Notes: generated from the sequence alone by a model not told the origin. A DNA stretch of 64,000 nucleotides from Mucilaginibacter pankratovii (GCF_014773265.1 NZ_JACWMY010000015.1:1-64000); one strand, 5' to 3'. Shown: positions 34,208-42,230, numbered from the stretch's first letter. Translations and numbers: made by a program.

Positions 34208-34414
34208 ATGGATATTCAACAAGTGATCAATATCGACCAGGAAATTTTAAGCGGGCAACCCGTTTTCACCGGAACCCGTGTGCCTGTTGAATCTCTTTTT
34301 CACCATTTAGAAGCAGGTGTAACACTGGATGAGTTTCTTGAGGATTTCCCATCAGTTTCTAAGGAGCAGGCTACATTTTTAATGCAAACCAACAACTACA
34401 ACGCAATTCAATAA
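34208..34414 (+). CDS. DUF433 protein, antitoxin-like
   Basis: A 68-aa DUF433 protein: INIDQEILSGQPVFTGTRVP, then VESLFHHLEAGVTLDEFLED and FPSVSKEQATF. DUF433 is a small winged-helix DNA-binding fold used as the antitoxin of DUF433/PIN-like (DUF5615) modules. The usual last helix after KEQA is replaced here by FLMQTNNYNAIQ, so the C-terminus looks shortened or rewritten at the junction with the next gene. The partner starts 2 bases after this stop and is not DUF5615. An antitoxin role is inferred from family and gene layout only. Confidence 0.85.
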   Translation: MDIQQVINIDQEILSGQPVFTGTRVPVESLFHHLEAGVTLDEFLEDFPSVSKEQATFLMQTNNYNAIQ

Positions 34415-34416
34415 CG

Positions 34417-34812
34417 GTGTACCTCCGATTTACTACCGAATTTATTAACGAATATAACGAAGCAGAAACAGGGGTATTTCAGGCACTCGGGTATCTTCGT
34501 AATAATCCATCAACCCAGGATGGTGATGTAGTTAAACTTAAGATTTTAAATAAATGGTTTAGTTCTAACTTAGAGAAACCAACCCGGTTCTCAAACGCCA
34601 CGAGTAAAAGCCCTGTATCGGTATCTTTATCATGGTTTAAAGATTCGGCAAAAGAACATCTTCATAAAATGAGTGAACTTACCGAAGTATTAGAAAAATA
34701 CGACCTTGTGGTAGAACGGCTTGTAACTAAAAATCCCGGCTATATTGTCTACGAAGACGATTATCAGGTTTCAGCCGTCCCATTTCGCAATGACCGCAAC
34801 AGAGTTATTTAA
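34417..34812 (+). CDS. Unknown 131-aa protein coupled to DUF433
   Basis: A soluble 131-aa protein that starts with GTG only 2 bases after the DUF433 stop (VYLRFTTEFINEYNEAETGV), with no ribosome-binding site of its own. Later conserved-looking blocks are LKILNKWFSSNLEKPTRF, VSLSWFKDSAKEHLHKMSEL and PGYIVYEDDYQVSAVPFR. I recall similar unnamed proteins in distant bacteria sharing the WFK-x-A-x-EH and GYxVYEDxxQVxAxPF pattern; this is memory, not a search. There is no PIN-domain acidic triad. Because of its position it could be the toxin or partner of the DUF433 protein. Confidence 0.75.
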   Translation: MYLRFTTEFINEYNEAETGVFQALGYLRNNPSTQDGDVVKLKILNKWFSSNLEKPTRFSNATSKSPVSVSLSWFKDSAKEHLHKMSELTEVLEKYDLVVERLVTKNPGYIVYEDDYQVSAVPFRNDRNRVI

Positions 34813-34870
34813 GATTTGGCAACTTTTTGAATTTGTCAGATCTGCCGCCATAGCCCTCCTCCCAATTCCC

Positions 34871-34878
34871 TATCTTTG
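34871..34878 (+). promoter_or_regulatory. -7 box of lpxK operon
   Basis: TATCTTTG, exact match, 8 bases before the lpxK ATG at 34887. Confidence 0.6.
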
Positions 34879-34886
34879 CGCTCTCT

Positions 34887-35936
34887 ATGAAATACCTGCG
34901 TTGGCTTTTGCTTCCGTTTTCGTTAATATATGGCCTGGTTGTGCTGCTGCGCAACTGGTTTTACGATGCAGGGCTGTTTAAAAGCCGCGAGTTTGATATG
35001 CCGGTGATCTGCGTTGGCAACCTCGAAGTAGGCGGCGCGGGCAAAAGCCCCATGACAGAATACCTGGTACGCCTGCTCAAAACGGATAGCAAACTCGCAA
35101 CCCTCAGCCGCGGTTATGGGCGCAGCACAAAAGGTTTTATAAACGCTGCTGCAAACGCTACCGCTACGGAAATTGGCGATGAACCGGCACAATTCAAGCA
35201 TAAATTCCCGGAGGTTACAGTTGCCGTTTGCGAGGAAAGGGTAGCAGGTATAGAGCAACTCAAAGCATCGCATAACCTCATTATTTTGGATGATGCCTAC
35301 CAGCATCGCGCGGTAAAACCGGGCTTCAATATTTTGTTGTTCGATTATAATAAATTGTTCGATCCGCACTTTGTTTTACCTGCGGGCAACCTGCGCGAGC
35401 CCTTCAGCGGCAAATGGCGGGCGGATATGATGGTGATAACCAAATGCCCGGCAAACCTCTCCGAAGAGGAAAAAACGAAATGCTATTACCGCCTAAGCCC
35501 GCAAAGCTGGCAACCTTTGTTCTTTACATCCATCAATTACTTGCCTTTGCAGGATATGCAGCAGCGCCCCGTGGGTTATAAAATAGATGCCGATACCACC
35601 GTATTTTTACTTACCGGCATAGCCAACTCTGCACCGCTTGTTAGCCATTTAAAAACGCTTACCGGTGCTATCATGCATCACAATTATCCCGACCATCACC
35701 AGTTTACCTTAAAAAATATCGCTAAACTTGCTGCGGAGTTTTCTGCCTGCAGCTCACAAAAAAAAGTAATTGTCACAACAGAAAAGGATGCGCAGCGTTT
35801 AGCACTACATAACTTGCTTCCCGCTGTTTCGCGGCTGTTTGTCTTGGTGATACCGATAGGCATACAATTTTTGGGAGATGCGCAGCAAAGCTTTGATGAA
35901 TTAGTTATAAATTATGTTAGAAAGTATTCAGAATAG
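34887..35936 (+). CDS. lpxK: Tetraacyldisaccharide 4'-kinase (lipid A biosynthesis)
   Basis: A 349-aa inner-membrane-associated kinase that phosphorylates the 4' position of lipid A disaccharide to give lipid IVA. After an N-terminal hydrophobic segment (about 5-20) comes the P-loop VGGAGKSPMTEYLVRLL near residue 47-63, then LSRGYGRSTKGF, the ILDDAYQHRAV catalytic stretch and the TGIANSAPLVSHL and VTTEKDAQRL motifs in the second lobe. Length is typical. It leads an operon: its 3' end overlaps the nucleoside phosphorylase gene by 23 bases. Confidence 0.96.
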   Translation: MKYLRWLLLPFSLIYGLVVLLRNWFYDAGLFKSREFDMPVICVGNLEVGGAGKSPMTEYLVRLLKTDSKLATLSRGYGRSTKGFINAAANATATEIGDEPAQFKHKFPEVTVAVCEERVAGIEQLKASHNLIILDDAYQHRAVKPGFNILLFDYNKLFDPHFVLPAGNLREPFSGKWRADMMVITKCPANLSEEEKTKCYYRLSPQSWQPLFFTSINYLPLQDMQQRPVGYKIDADTTVFLLTGIANSAPLVSHLKTLTGAIMHHNYPDHHQFTLKNIAKLAAEFSACSSQKKVIVTTEKDAQRLALHNLLPAVSRLFVLVIPIGIQFLGDAQQSFDELVINYVRKYSE

Positions 35937-36729
35937 TACCAATTATATTAAAAAACGCATTGGCGATTTTGTGCCCGAGTGCGGTATAATTTTAGGCACC
36001 GGCCTTGGCGGCCTGGTAAACGAAATTGAGGTGGAAAAACAGCTGATGTACAGCAATATCCCCGATTTCCCGATGTCGACCCTGGAGTTTCACTCCGGCA
36101 AACTGATATTTGGTACACTGGCGGGCAAAAAAGTAGTAGCTATGCAGGGCCGCCTGCATTATTACGAGGGCTACACTATGCAGCAGATCACCCTTCCGGT
36201 AAGGGTAATGAAATTGCTGGGTATACAAACACTGTTTGTATCAAACGCCAGCGGATCGCTTAACCCGGCAATAAAAAAAGGCGACCTGATGGTGATTGAG
36301 GACCATATTAACCTGCAGCCGGCAAATCCGCTTATCGGCCGTAACGATTCGGATATGGGGCCGCGCTTCCCGGATATGAGCCAGCCATACCGGCGCGACC
36401 TGATCGAGAAAGCTTTAAAAATAGCATCGGCAAATAATATTAACTGCCATAAAGGTGTTTACGTAGCTGTAACCGGCCCTAACCTGGAAACCCGTGCCGA
36501 ATACAGGTACCTGCGCATAATAGGCGGCGACGCGGTAGGTATGAGCACCGTGCCCGAAGTTATTGTGGCCAACCACATGGGCATCCCTGTTTTTGCGATC
36601 TCCGTTTTAACAGATGAAGGCTTCACCGAAGAATTGCAACCTGTTTCCCTCGAAGATATCCTGGCCATTGCCCACGAAGCAGAACCGAAAATGACACAAA
36701 TACTAAAAGAACTTATTGCAGGGCTTTAA
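35914..36729 (+). CDS. Purine nucleoside phosphorylase
   Basis: A 271-aa trimeric-type purine nucleoside phosphorylase (PunA/XapA family), which splits inosine and guanosine with phosphate. Motifs: GIILGTGLGGLVNEI (phosphate Ser replaced by Thr in the loop), GRLHYYEGYTMQQITLPVRV, VSNASGSLNPAIKKGDLMVI, and the purine-pocket regions EYRYLRIIGGDAVGMSTVPE and SVLTDEGF. It overlaps lpxK by 23 bases and touches the porin gene (TAATG), so the three are translated together although their functions differ. Confidence 0.95.
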   Translation: MLESIQNSTNYIKKRIGDFVPECGIILGTGLGGLVNEIEVEKQLMYSNIPDFPMSTLEFHSGKLIFGTLAGKKVVAMQGRLHYYEGYTMQQITLPVRVMKLLGIQTLFVSNASGSLNPAIKKGDLMVIEDHINLQPANPLIGRNDSDMGPRFPDMSQPYRRDLIEKALKIASANNINCHKGVYVAVTGPNLETRAEYRYLRIIGGDAVGMSTVPEVIVANHMGIPVFAISVLTDEGFTEELQPVSLEDILAIAHEAEPKMTQILKELIAGL

Positions 36730-38831
36730 TGGCGGCTAAGCTTAAATACCTATTATTAGTATTGATCTGCGCATCCGTGCAGGCGGCTTTTGGGCAGGTG
36801 CCAACCACCTACCCCGGCCAGCAATCGCGCGAGCCGGTTTACAGCCGCGATACCAGCAGCAGAATAAAAAACACCCGCCCCGGCGATTCGCAAAATATCG
36901 ATTCGATCCGCGCACGCGACGAGCGAAAAAAGGACTCGGTAGTATTCACCTCCAAATTCATTAAAGTAACCAGCGAACGGCTGCTAAGCGATAGCACCCA
37001 GCTTTTCCCGCTGGATACGGGCCTTGTGAACTTTGAGAATTATAGTCCGCTTAACCAGCCGCGTAACCCCAAAGTGCATTTGGGCTACCTGGGCACCTCT
37101 CAGCGCGACCTGCTTTTTAACCCGCGCAAAACCATAGGCTTTGATGAAGGGATGCACGCCCTTGATGCCTACCTGATAAACCCGCAGGATATGAATTATT
37201 TTAATGCGCGGGTGCCCTATACTTTGCTCTCGCTCTCCAATACGCTGGGCAGCACCAAGGAGCAGTATTTTAAAACACTGCACACTCAAAACGTTAAACC
37301 CAACTGGAACATTGGGTTCATCCTCAACTTTAATGGGTCGCGCGGGTATTACAGCAGCAATAACGTATTAAAGCAGAACGTAAGCGGGTTCAACGCCGGT
37401 ATTTTCACCTGGTACCACTCGGAGAATCAGCGCTATAACTTATTGGGCAATCTCCTGTTTAACAACCTTAAAACCCCGGAGACAGGTTCACTGGTAGAGG
37501 ATGACGTGTTCAATGCGCTTGCGTTTAACAAAACCACGCAGCCTGTTAAACTCCCCAGCAGCTACAGCGACTGGAAAAACACCGGGTTTTATATAAAGCA
37601 GTTTTACTACATCGGGCATATCGATAGCCTTAAAAAAAGCACCGGCAGCACCAATGTATTGCCCACCCAGCGCGTAGCCTATACCTTTTATTACAACACC
37701 CGAAAATACGAATACCTGCAAAACGATCTGGACCAGTATGGCGTGTTCCCCGATTATTATTTCAGCGCAGGCCGCTCGCGCGATTCGCTCAACGTTTTAC
37801 ACTTACAAAATGATTTCTCCTACAGTTTTTACCTGAGGGGGAAATCCTTAAAAATGGTGAAGAATGAGCTAAAACTTGATGTGGGGCTAACGCAGGATTT
37901 TTACAAATACAGCCAGTTTGTAAGCGATACCACCCTGAACGAATTTGGCCGTAAAGTATTAAGGCCATCCAGGGTGCAGAACTCAACCTTTCAAAACATT
38001 ACGCTGAAGGCACGCCTTGGCTACCGCTTTAGCGACAGGATAAACCTCGATGGCGATATTAAGCAGATAATACAGGGCCGCGATTTTGGCGACCTGCTTT
38101 ACGATGCCAAACTTATCCTTGCGGGCGGTAAAAAAGCCGGCAGGATAGTATTGGGCGCTTACCTGCAGAGCAGTTCGCCGGGGCTGATGTATACCGATTG
38201 GATTAGCAACCACTATATTTTCCATACTGATTTTAATAACCAGAAGATCACCAACTTATCGTTTAATTACGTAAACGACCTGCTAAAGCTGGACCTGAAG
38301 GCCGAGTATTTTTTAATAACAGACTACCTGTATTTTGCGGCCTCCAACGGCGGGGTTGATGCTACGCCGCAGCAATTTGGCGGTAGTATTAATATGCTTA
38401 AGGTAAGCCTGGGCAAAAACCTTACCTGGCATAAGTTCCACTTTGATAATTATGTGGTTTACCAAAAATCAGACAACTTAACACTCTTGCGTACACCCGA
38501 GGTTTACACCTACAGTAGCCTTTACCATAACTCAACCTTGTTTGATGTGCTGAAATCTGAATACGGCGTAAGCCTGCGTTACAATACTACTTATACAGCA
38601 CCATCTTACGCGGTTGGTTTAGGGCAGTTTTATAATGGAGCCAACGTAACCTTTACCTCGTACCCCATTGCCAGCGTGTTTTTTAAAGCAACGCTGCAGC
38701 GCACCAACATTTTCCTCCAGTATGATTACGCCAACCAGGGTCTGTTCAGCAAGGGGTACTACACCGTAAACCGCTACCCGCAACAAGATGCCGCCTTAAA
38801 GTTTGGCGTTGCCTGGACGTTCTACAATTAA
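36729..38831 (+). CDS. Putative outer-membrane porin
   Basis: A 700-aa exported protein (signal peptide about 1-22, ending AFGQ) with a charged disordered region (about 25-75, rich in Asp/Arg/Ser) and then a long beta-barrel domain of the 'putative porin' family of Bacteroidota: YLGTSQRDLLFNPRKTIGFD, PYTLLSLSNTLGSTKEQYF and the closing FGVAWTFYN with C-terminal aromatic residue. Alternating hydrophobic/polar strands fill the rest. Third gene of the lpxK operon (start codon overlaps the stop before it) and followed by a strong terminator. Confidence 0.86.
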   Translation: MAAKLKYLLLVLICASVQAAFGQVPTTYPGQQSREPVYSRDTSSRIKNTRPGDSQNIDSIRARDERKKDSVVFTSKFIKVTSERLLSDSTQLFPLDTGLVNFENYSPLNQPRNPKVHLGYLGTSQRDLLFNPRKTIGFDEGMHALDAYLINPQDMNYFNARVPYTLLSLSNTLGSTKEQYFKTLHTQNVKPNWNIGFILNFNGSRGYYSSNNVLKQNVSGFNAGIFTWYHSENQRYNLLGNLLFNNLKTPETGSLVEDDVFNALAFNKTTQPVKLPSSYSDWKNTGFYIKQFYYIGHIDSLKKSTGSTNVLPTQRVAYTFYYNTRKYEYLQNDLDQYGVFPDYYFSAGRSRDSLNVLHLQNDFSYSFYLRGKSLKMVKNELKLDVGLTQDFYKYSQFVSDTTLNEFGRKVLRPSRVQNSTFQNITLKARLGYRFSDRINLDGDIKQIIQGRDFGDLLYDAKLILAGGKKAGRIVLGAYLQSSSPGLMYTDWISNHYIFHTDFNNQKITNLSFNYVNDLLKLDLKAEYFLITDYLYFAASNGGVDATPQQFGGSINMLKVSLGKNLTWHKFHFDNYVVYQKSDNLTLLRTPEVYTYSSLYHNSTLFDVLKSEYGVSLRYNTTYTAPSYAVGLGQFYNGANVTFTSYPIASVFFKATLQRTNIFLQYDYANQGLFSKGYYTVNRYPQQDAALKFGVAWTFYN

Positions 38832-38904
38832 GAGCCCCCCAGCCCCCTGAAGTGGGAGTAGAATTTAGATGCAAGAAATTAAGACACAAGAATCAAGATA
38901 AAAA

Positions 38905-38938
38905 GAAAAACCCGGCCAATTCATTAGCCGGGTTTTTC
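38905..38938 (+). terminator. Terminator of lpxK-punA-porin operon
   Basis: AAAAACCCGGC (38906-38916) and GCCGGGTTTTT (38927-38937) form an 11-bp perfect stem with a 10-base loop, ending in T residues. Confidence 0.85.
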
Positions 38939-38983
38939 TTTGTTTAAGCTTTTCAAAAGCTCCCCCTTTAGGGGGCTCGCGCG

Positions 38984-40252
38984 TTACGTTTTCTGCTTCT
39001 TCTTATTCGCTGCCGGGAACAACACATTGTTCAATATCAACCGATAACCGGGCGAATTGGGATGGAGCTTGAGGTCGGTTGGCGGGTCGCCAACGGCGTG
39101 CTGGTAATCTTCGGGGTCGTGGCCGCCGTAAAAGGTCCACTGGCCTTTGCCAAACTCGCCATGGATGTAACGAGCCTCGTTGGCAGTTTTCATTTCGCCC
39201 ATAATAGTAACACCGGGCTTTAAACGGCTTTTATTAAACGCCGTGGTTAGGCCCATAAAACCTTTTATCACCTTATCGTGGTTTTGGGTGAGCATACTGG
39301 GTACCACATCCCACTTGGCCGAAAAATCGAACAGGGTGAAGAAATCGCGCGTGCGTTCTACCTGCCGGGTCGGCGTTACATCAATATTGCTGAACTGGTG
39401 CGACTCGGGGTTCATATCCAGCTGGAAATTCTGAAAGGCGAAGGTTTGGGTATAATCCAACTTGTTTTGCGCTGCCGGGTCAACGGCATCGCCATCAAAC
39501 ATGGGTCCGCAGATATCGGTATTGGATGATGCCAGGGCGATATCAAAAGTATCGGTACCGCTGCACATGGCAAACAGGAAGCCGCCGCCGGCGCAAAAAT
39601 CGCGGATATGCTCGGCAACAGCCAGTTTCATTTGCGATACTTTTTGAAAGCCAAGCTTTTTGGCCATGGCGTTCTGCGCTTTCACATCATCATTATACCA
39701 TTGCGCGTAGCGATACGACGCATAAAACTTACTAAACTGCCCGGTAAAATCCTCGTGGTGCAGGTGCAGCCAATCGTATTTGGGCAGGTCGCCTTTTATT
39801 ACTTCCTCGTCGTACAAAACATCATAGGGTATCTCGGCATATTTTAATACCAGGGTAACGGCATCATCCCAGGGCAGCTTGCTTTTTGGCGAATACACCG
39901 CCATTTTTGGCGCTTTTTGCAGCTTCACCAGGTCCATATTAACGGATGGGTCGCTTACTTCGGTGATGATCTGCGTGGCGGCGGCATCGGCGACCACCTG
40001 GTAACTTACTCCACGGATCTTGCATTCGTCTTCTATACGTTTAGCGTACTTCATCATAAAGCTGCCACCACGATAGTTCAGCAGCCAATCTACCTCCTGC
40101 TGGTTCTTTAATACCCAAAAAGCGATACCGTATGATTTAAGGTGGTCTTTTTGCTCCTCGTCCATGGGGATAAGGATAGAAGCCGCCCTTGTTAAGAGAG
40201 GCAAAAGGAGAAAGGTAAAAACTAAAAGGTATTTGTATAGTGGTTTTATCAC
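38984..40252 (-). CDS. Exported protein with amidotransferase-like fold, often labelled asparagine synthetase B
   Basis: About 422 aa. A hydrophobic signal (KYLLVFTFLLLPLLTRA) precedes a domain of unknown role: SYGIAFWVLKNQQEVDWLLN, then MAVYSPKSKLPWDDAVTLVL, and CAGGGFLFAMCSGTDTFDIAL, which looks like the nucleophile-elbow region of class I glutamine amidotransferase or intracellular-protease-like folds. It has none of the N-terminal-nucleophile Cys or ATP pyrophosphatase motifs of AsnB, so that common label is not supported. The TTG at 40279 coincides with a -7 box; I therefore start at the GTG at 40252. Confidence 0.7.
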   Translation of the reverse strand: MIKPLYKYLLVFTFLLLPLLTRAASILIPMDEEQKDHLKSYGIAFWVLKNQQEVDWLLNYRGGSFMMKYAKRIEDECKIRGVSYQVVADAAATQIITEVSDPSVNMDLVKLQKAPKMAVYSPKSKLPWDDAVTLVLKYAEIPYDVLYDEEVIKGDLPKYDWLHLHHEDFTGQFSKFYASYRYAQWYNDDVKAQNAMAKKLGFQKVSQMKLAVAEHIRDFCAGGGFLFAMCSGTDTFDIALASSNTDICGPMFDGDAVDPAAQNKLDYTQTFAFQNFQLDMNPESHQFSNIDVTPTRQVERTRDFFTLFDFSAKWDVVPSMLTQNHDKVIKGFMGLTTAFNKSRLKPGVTIMGEMKTANEARYIHGEFGKGQWTFYGGHDPEDYQHAVGDPPTDLKLHPNSPGYRLILNNVLFPAANKKKQKT

Positions 40253-40276
40253 TTTGATTTGCTTGATGGTTGTATT

Positions 40277-40284
40277 CAAATGTA
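40277..40284 (-). promoter_or_regulatory. -7 box overlapping the TTG codon at 40279
   Basis: TACATTTG (minus strand), exact match, covers the first TTG of the open frame, so translation more likely starts at the GTG 25 bases downstream. Confidence 0.5.
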
Positions 40285-40337
40285 ACGATTAAACAATAAA
40301 TGTATTACAAGCTTATGGAATTGGTGAAACCAGCCCT

Positions 40338-40456
40338 GCGATAGGGATAGCAGTGGAAACCCCGGAATGGAGCGCTGCTTCTATCAGCAGCGCGGAATGA
40401 GGAGTTGGAACGGATAGCCCGGCCTGCCTGCCGGTAGGCAGGGCCAAAGGCATCGC
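40338..40456. repeat. Structured intergenic repeat, copy B
   Basis: A 119-base copy of the element at 1140-1238. Its closing stem is GCGAT/ATCGC (40338-40342 with 40452-40456), its inner GCGCTGC/GCAGCGC hairpin is identical to copy A, and it has an extra hairpin CTGCCT/AGGCAG (40424-40442) in place of a shorter loop. It fills most of the 317-base gap 40253-40569. Confidence 0.7.
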
Positions 40457-40545
40457 CCAAACGCTTACCGATATCACTTCTTCCTTTCTGCTTTAACCTT
40501 TTACCTTTCACCTTAATACCCCCTTTCACCTTTCTCCTTTTTTGT

Positions 40546-40553
40546 TAACTTTG
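40546..40553 (+). promoter_or_regulatory. -7 box of cyclophilin gene
   Basis: TAACTTTG, exact match, 16 bases before the ATG at 40570. Confidence 0.6.
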
Positions 40554-40569
40554 CACCCTATTTAAAATA

Positions 40570-41010
40570 ATGATGAGCAAAGCAATAATTAAAACCGAAA
40601 AAGGCGACATGACCGTTGAGTTTTTCGACAAGGATGCCCCTAACACCGTAGCTAACTTTTTAAAGCTGGCTAAATCTGGTTTTTACGATAACGTTATTTT
40701 TCACCGCGTTATCCCTAACTTTATGGTTCAGGGTGGCGACCCAACCGGTACTGGTGCTGGCGGCGCAGGTTACAAAATAGACTGCGAGCTAACCGGCGAA
40801 AACCAATACCACGATCGTGGTGTGTTATCCATGGCACATGCTGGCCGTAACACCGGCAGCTCACAATTTTTTATCTGCCACAGCCGTGCAAACACCGCGC
40901 ATTTAGATCGTAACCACACCGTATTTGGTAAGGTTGTAGAAAATGTTGACGTGGTTGACGATATACGCCAGGGCGATAAAATTTTAGGCGTAGAAGTAAT
41001 TGAAGGATAG
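40570..41010 (+). CDS. Cyclophilin-type peptidyl-prolyl cis-trans isomerase
   Basis: A 146-aa single-domain cyclophilin without a signal peptide, so cytosolic. The active-site block FHRVIPNFMVQGGDPTG (about 50-66, with the catalytic Arg and Phe/Gln), MAHAGRNTGSSQFFIC and HTVFGKVVENVDVVD all match the bacterial PpiB-like group. It assists folding by isomerising X-Pro bonds. Two Met codons in a row (40570, 40573) leave the start open by one residue. It is followed by the hairpin-forming 34-base repeat. Confidence 0.95.
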   Translation: MMSKAIIKTEKGDMTVEFFDKDAPNTVANFLKLAKSGFYDNVIFHRVIPNFMVQGGDPTGTGAGGAGYKIDCELTGENQYHDRGVLSMAHAGRNTGSSQFFICHSRANTAHLDRNHTVFGKVVENVDVVDDIRQGDKILGVEVIEG

Positions 41011-41084
41011 TGAATGGTTGAATGGGTGAGTGGTGAGCGGTTAAACTGCTAACCATTCACTTGATCAACTTAATCAACCAATAA
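41010..41084. repeat. Second copy of the 34-base repeat, in a hairpin
   Basis: 41051-41084 is the inverted counterpart of 2896-2929 (31 of 34 bases the same). GTGAATGGTT at about 41010-41019 pairs with AACCATTCAC at 41051-41060, making a hairpin after the cyclophilin gene. Confidence 0.6.
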
Positions 41085-41093
41085 ACATAAAAA

Positions 41094-41594
41094 ATGAATT
41101 TACAGGGAATTGTTGCAGTATCGGGTAAACCGGGTTTATGGAAAGCGCTTGCGCAAAACAAAACCGGTTACGTTTTAGAAAGCCTTGATGCGCAAAAAAC
41201 CAAGCTGATAGCTAACTTGAGCACCGCTAAGCTGGCCGCTTTGAACGAGATCACTATCTTCGGACTGGATGAGGATATTAAACTGGTAGATGTATTGGAG
41301 CGTATGAAAGCCTCTGCTACCGTACCTGCTGTTAAGGATGATGGCAAAGTAATGCGCAGCTTCTTCCGCGAAGTAGCACCCGACCATGATGAAGAAAAGG
41401 TGTACGCAAGCGACATGAAGAAGATCATCAGCTGGTACCTGATCTTAAAGGATCTGCCTTTATTTAGCGAAGAACTGCCAAGCGCACCTGTTGCCGAAGA
41501 AGCACCTGTAAAAGAGGAAGAAGTTGCGCCGGCAGAAGCAGCAGCCGAAGCACCAAAAGCAAAAGCTAAAAAGGCTGTTGCTAAGAAAGCGTAA
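41094..41594 (+). CDS. DUF5606 protein
   Basis: A 166-aa protein with a globular N-terminal DUF5606 domain (about 1-130: LQGIVAVSGKPGLWKALAQN, YVLESLDAQKTKLIANLSTA, DEEKVYASDMKKIISWYLIL). The last 36 residues are low complexity: an acidic Pro/Ala/Glu part followed by Lys/Ala, PKAKAKKAVAKKA, similar to histone-H1-like or ribosome-associated tails. DUF5606 is almost confined to Bacteroidota and its role is unknown; a nucleic-acid or ribosome contact via the tail is inference. A shared hairpin and terminator follow. Confidence 0.88.
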   Translation: MNLQGIVAVSGKPGLWKALAQNKTGYVLESLDAQKTKLIANLSTAKLAALNEITIFGLDEDIKLVDVLERMKASATVPAVKDDGKVMRSFFREVAPDHDEEKVYASDMKKIISWYLILKDLPLFSEELPSAPVAEEAPVKEEEVAPAEAAAEAPKAKAKKAVAKKA

Positions 41595-41612
41595 GGTTTT
41601 TTAAAATACACC

Positions 41613-41634
41613 GCGACGGTGTCCTCACCGCCGC
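41613..41634. repeat. GGTG-TCCT-CACC hairpin, copy 2
   Basis: Arms 41613-41621 and 41626-41634 pair at 8 of 9 positions around TCCT. The core matches 519-540 while the outer stem differs with pairing kept. Confidence 0.6.
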
Positions 41635-41641
41635 AAACGAT

Positions 41642-41672
41642 AAAGCCCCGGTAGTTTTGCTATCGGGGCTTT
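41642..41672 (+). terminator. Terminator after DUF5606 gene
   Basis: AAAGCCCCGGTAG (41642-41654) pairs with 41660-41672 around TTTTG, with a single G-T wobble or mismatch, followed by TTGTTGTTT. Confidence 0.8.
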
Positions 41673-41686
41673 GTTGTTTGCCACGT

Positions 41687-41781
41687 CGTCATTGCGAGGC
41701 ACGAAGCAATCTCTACGTATGACAAGCGGCTATGCAAAGGCCTCTGCATCTCGGGAGATTGCTTCGTGCCTCGCAATGACG
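41687..41781. repeat. Perfect 27-bp inverted repeat with 41-base spacer
   Basis: Arms 41687-41713 and 41755-41781 are exact reverse complements, starting CGTCATTGCGAGGCACGAAG. The element sits between the ends of two convergent genes. Its shape (long perfect ends, short middle) is that of a REP- or MITE-like dispersed repeat; I recall the CGTCATTGCGAGG sequence from many Bacteroidota intergenic regions. Confidence 0.8.
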
Positions 41782-41793
41782 TGGTGGATTTAG

Positions 41794-42201
41794 TTATGCA
41801 TCTATCGCATCATAAACCACAACCTTTTCCCAAAGGTGGCTATGATCTTTGATGAATTGCTGATGGATAGGGTGAGTTTGGTAAGCAGCCTGGCCTTCCA
41901 GGTCGGCGAAGAACATTACTTCTGATACGCCCCAGCTGTTATCTACCACCTCGCGTTTCTCGGTGCTGGCTACAATGCCTACGTGCAGTTCTTTAATATG
42001 CTCGATTTTGCCCAGCGATTTTACACCGGCCACCAGTTTATCGCGATCTTCTTTCGAATCGGGGTTTTTCAACCAAAAAAGTGCATGGTGCACAACGTGA
42101 TACTTGTTTGTCATAGTTGTTAATGGTAATGCTTGGGCAACGGCCACACCGGCGGCCATTGTTGCTGCGGTTGCTATAAATTTTCTGCGGTTTGTTTTCA
42201 T
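41794..42201 (-). CDS. Exported Dabb (stress-responsive A/B barrel) protein
   Basis: A 135-aa protein with a Tat-like signal (KTNRRKFIATAATMAAGVAV, about 2-25) and one Dabb ferredoxin-like domain: KYHVVHHALFWLKNPDSKED, LHVGIVASTEKREVVDNSWG, VMFFADLEGQAAYQTHPIHQ. Dabb domains dimerise and bind small molecules; a few are enzymes, most unknown. The export signal is usual for Bacteroidota members. It starts 29 bases after the CDF transporter gene and is likely in its operon, which gives no clear functional link. Confidence 0.85.
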   Translation of the reverse strand: MKTNRRKFIATAATMAAGVAVAQALPLTTMTNKYHVVHHALFWLKNPDSKEDRDKLVAGVKSLGKIEHIKELHVGIVASTEKREVVDNSWGVSEVMFFADLEGQAAYQTHPIHQQFIKDHSHLWEKVVVYDAIDA

Positions 42202-42230
42202 ATTATTGATATTAGCTTAGATAGGCATTC

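Noticed and set aside
40253..40279. TTG at 40279 as start of the exported amidotransferase-like protein
   Set aside because: The codon lies inside an exact -7 box, so it would be upstream of the transcript's start.
40305..40529. Minus-strand frame over repeat copy B
   Set aside because: It only reads the structured repeat; the same peptide type appears wherever the repeat occurs.
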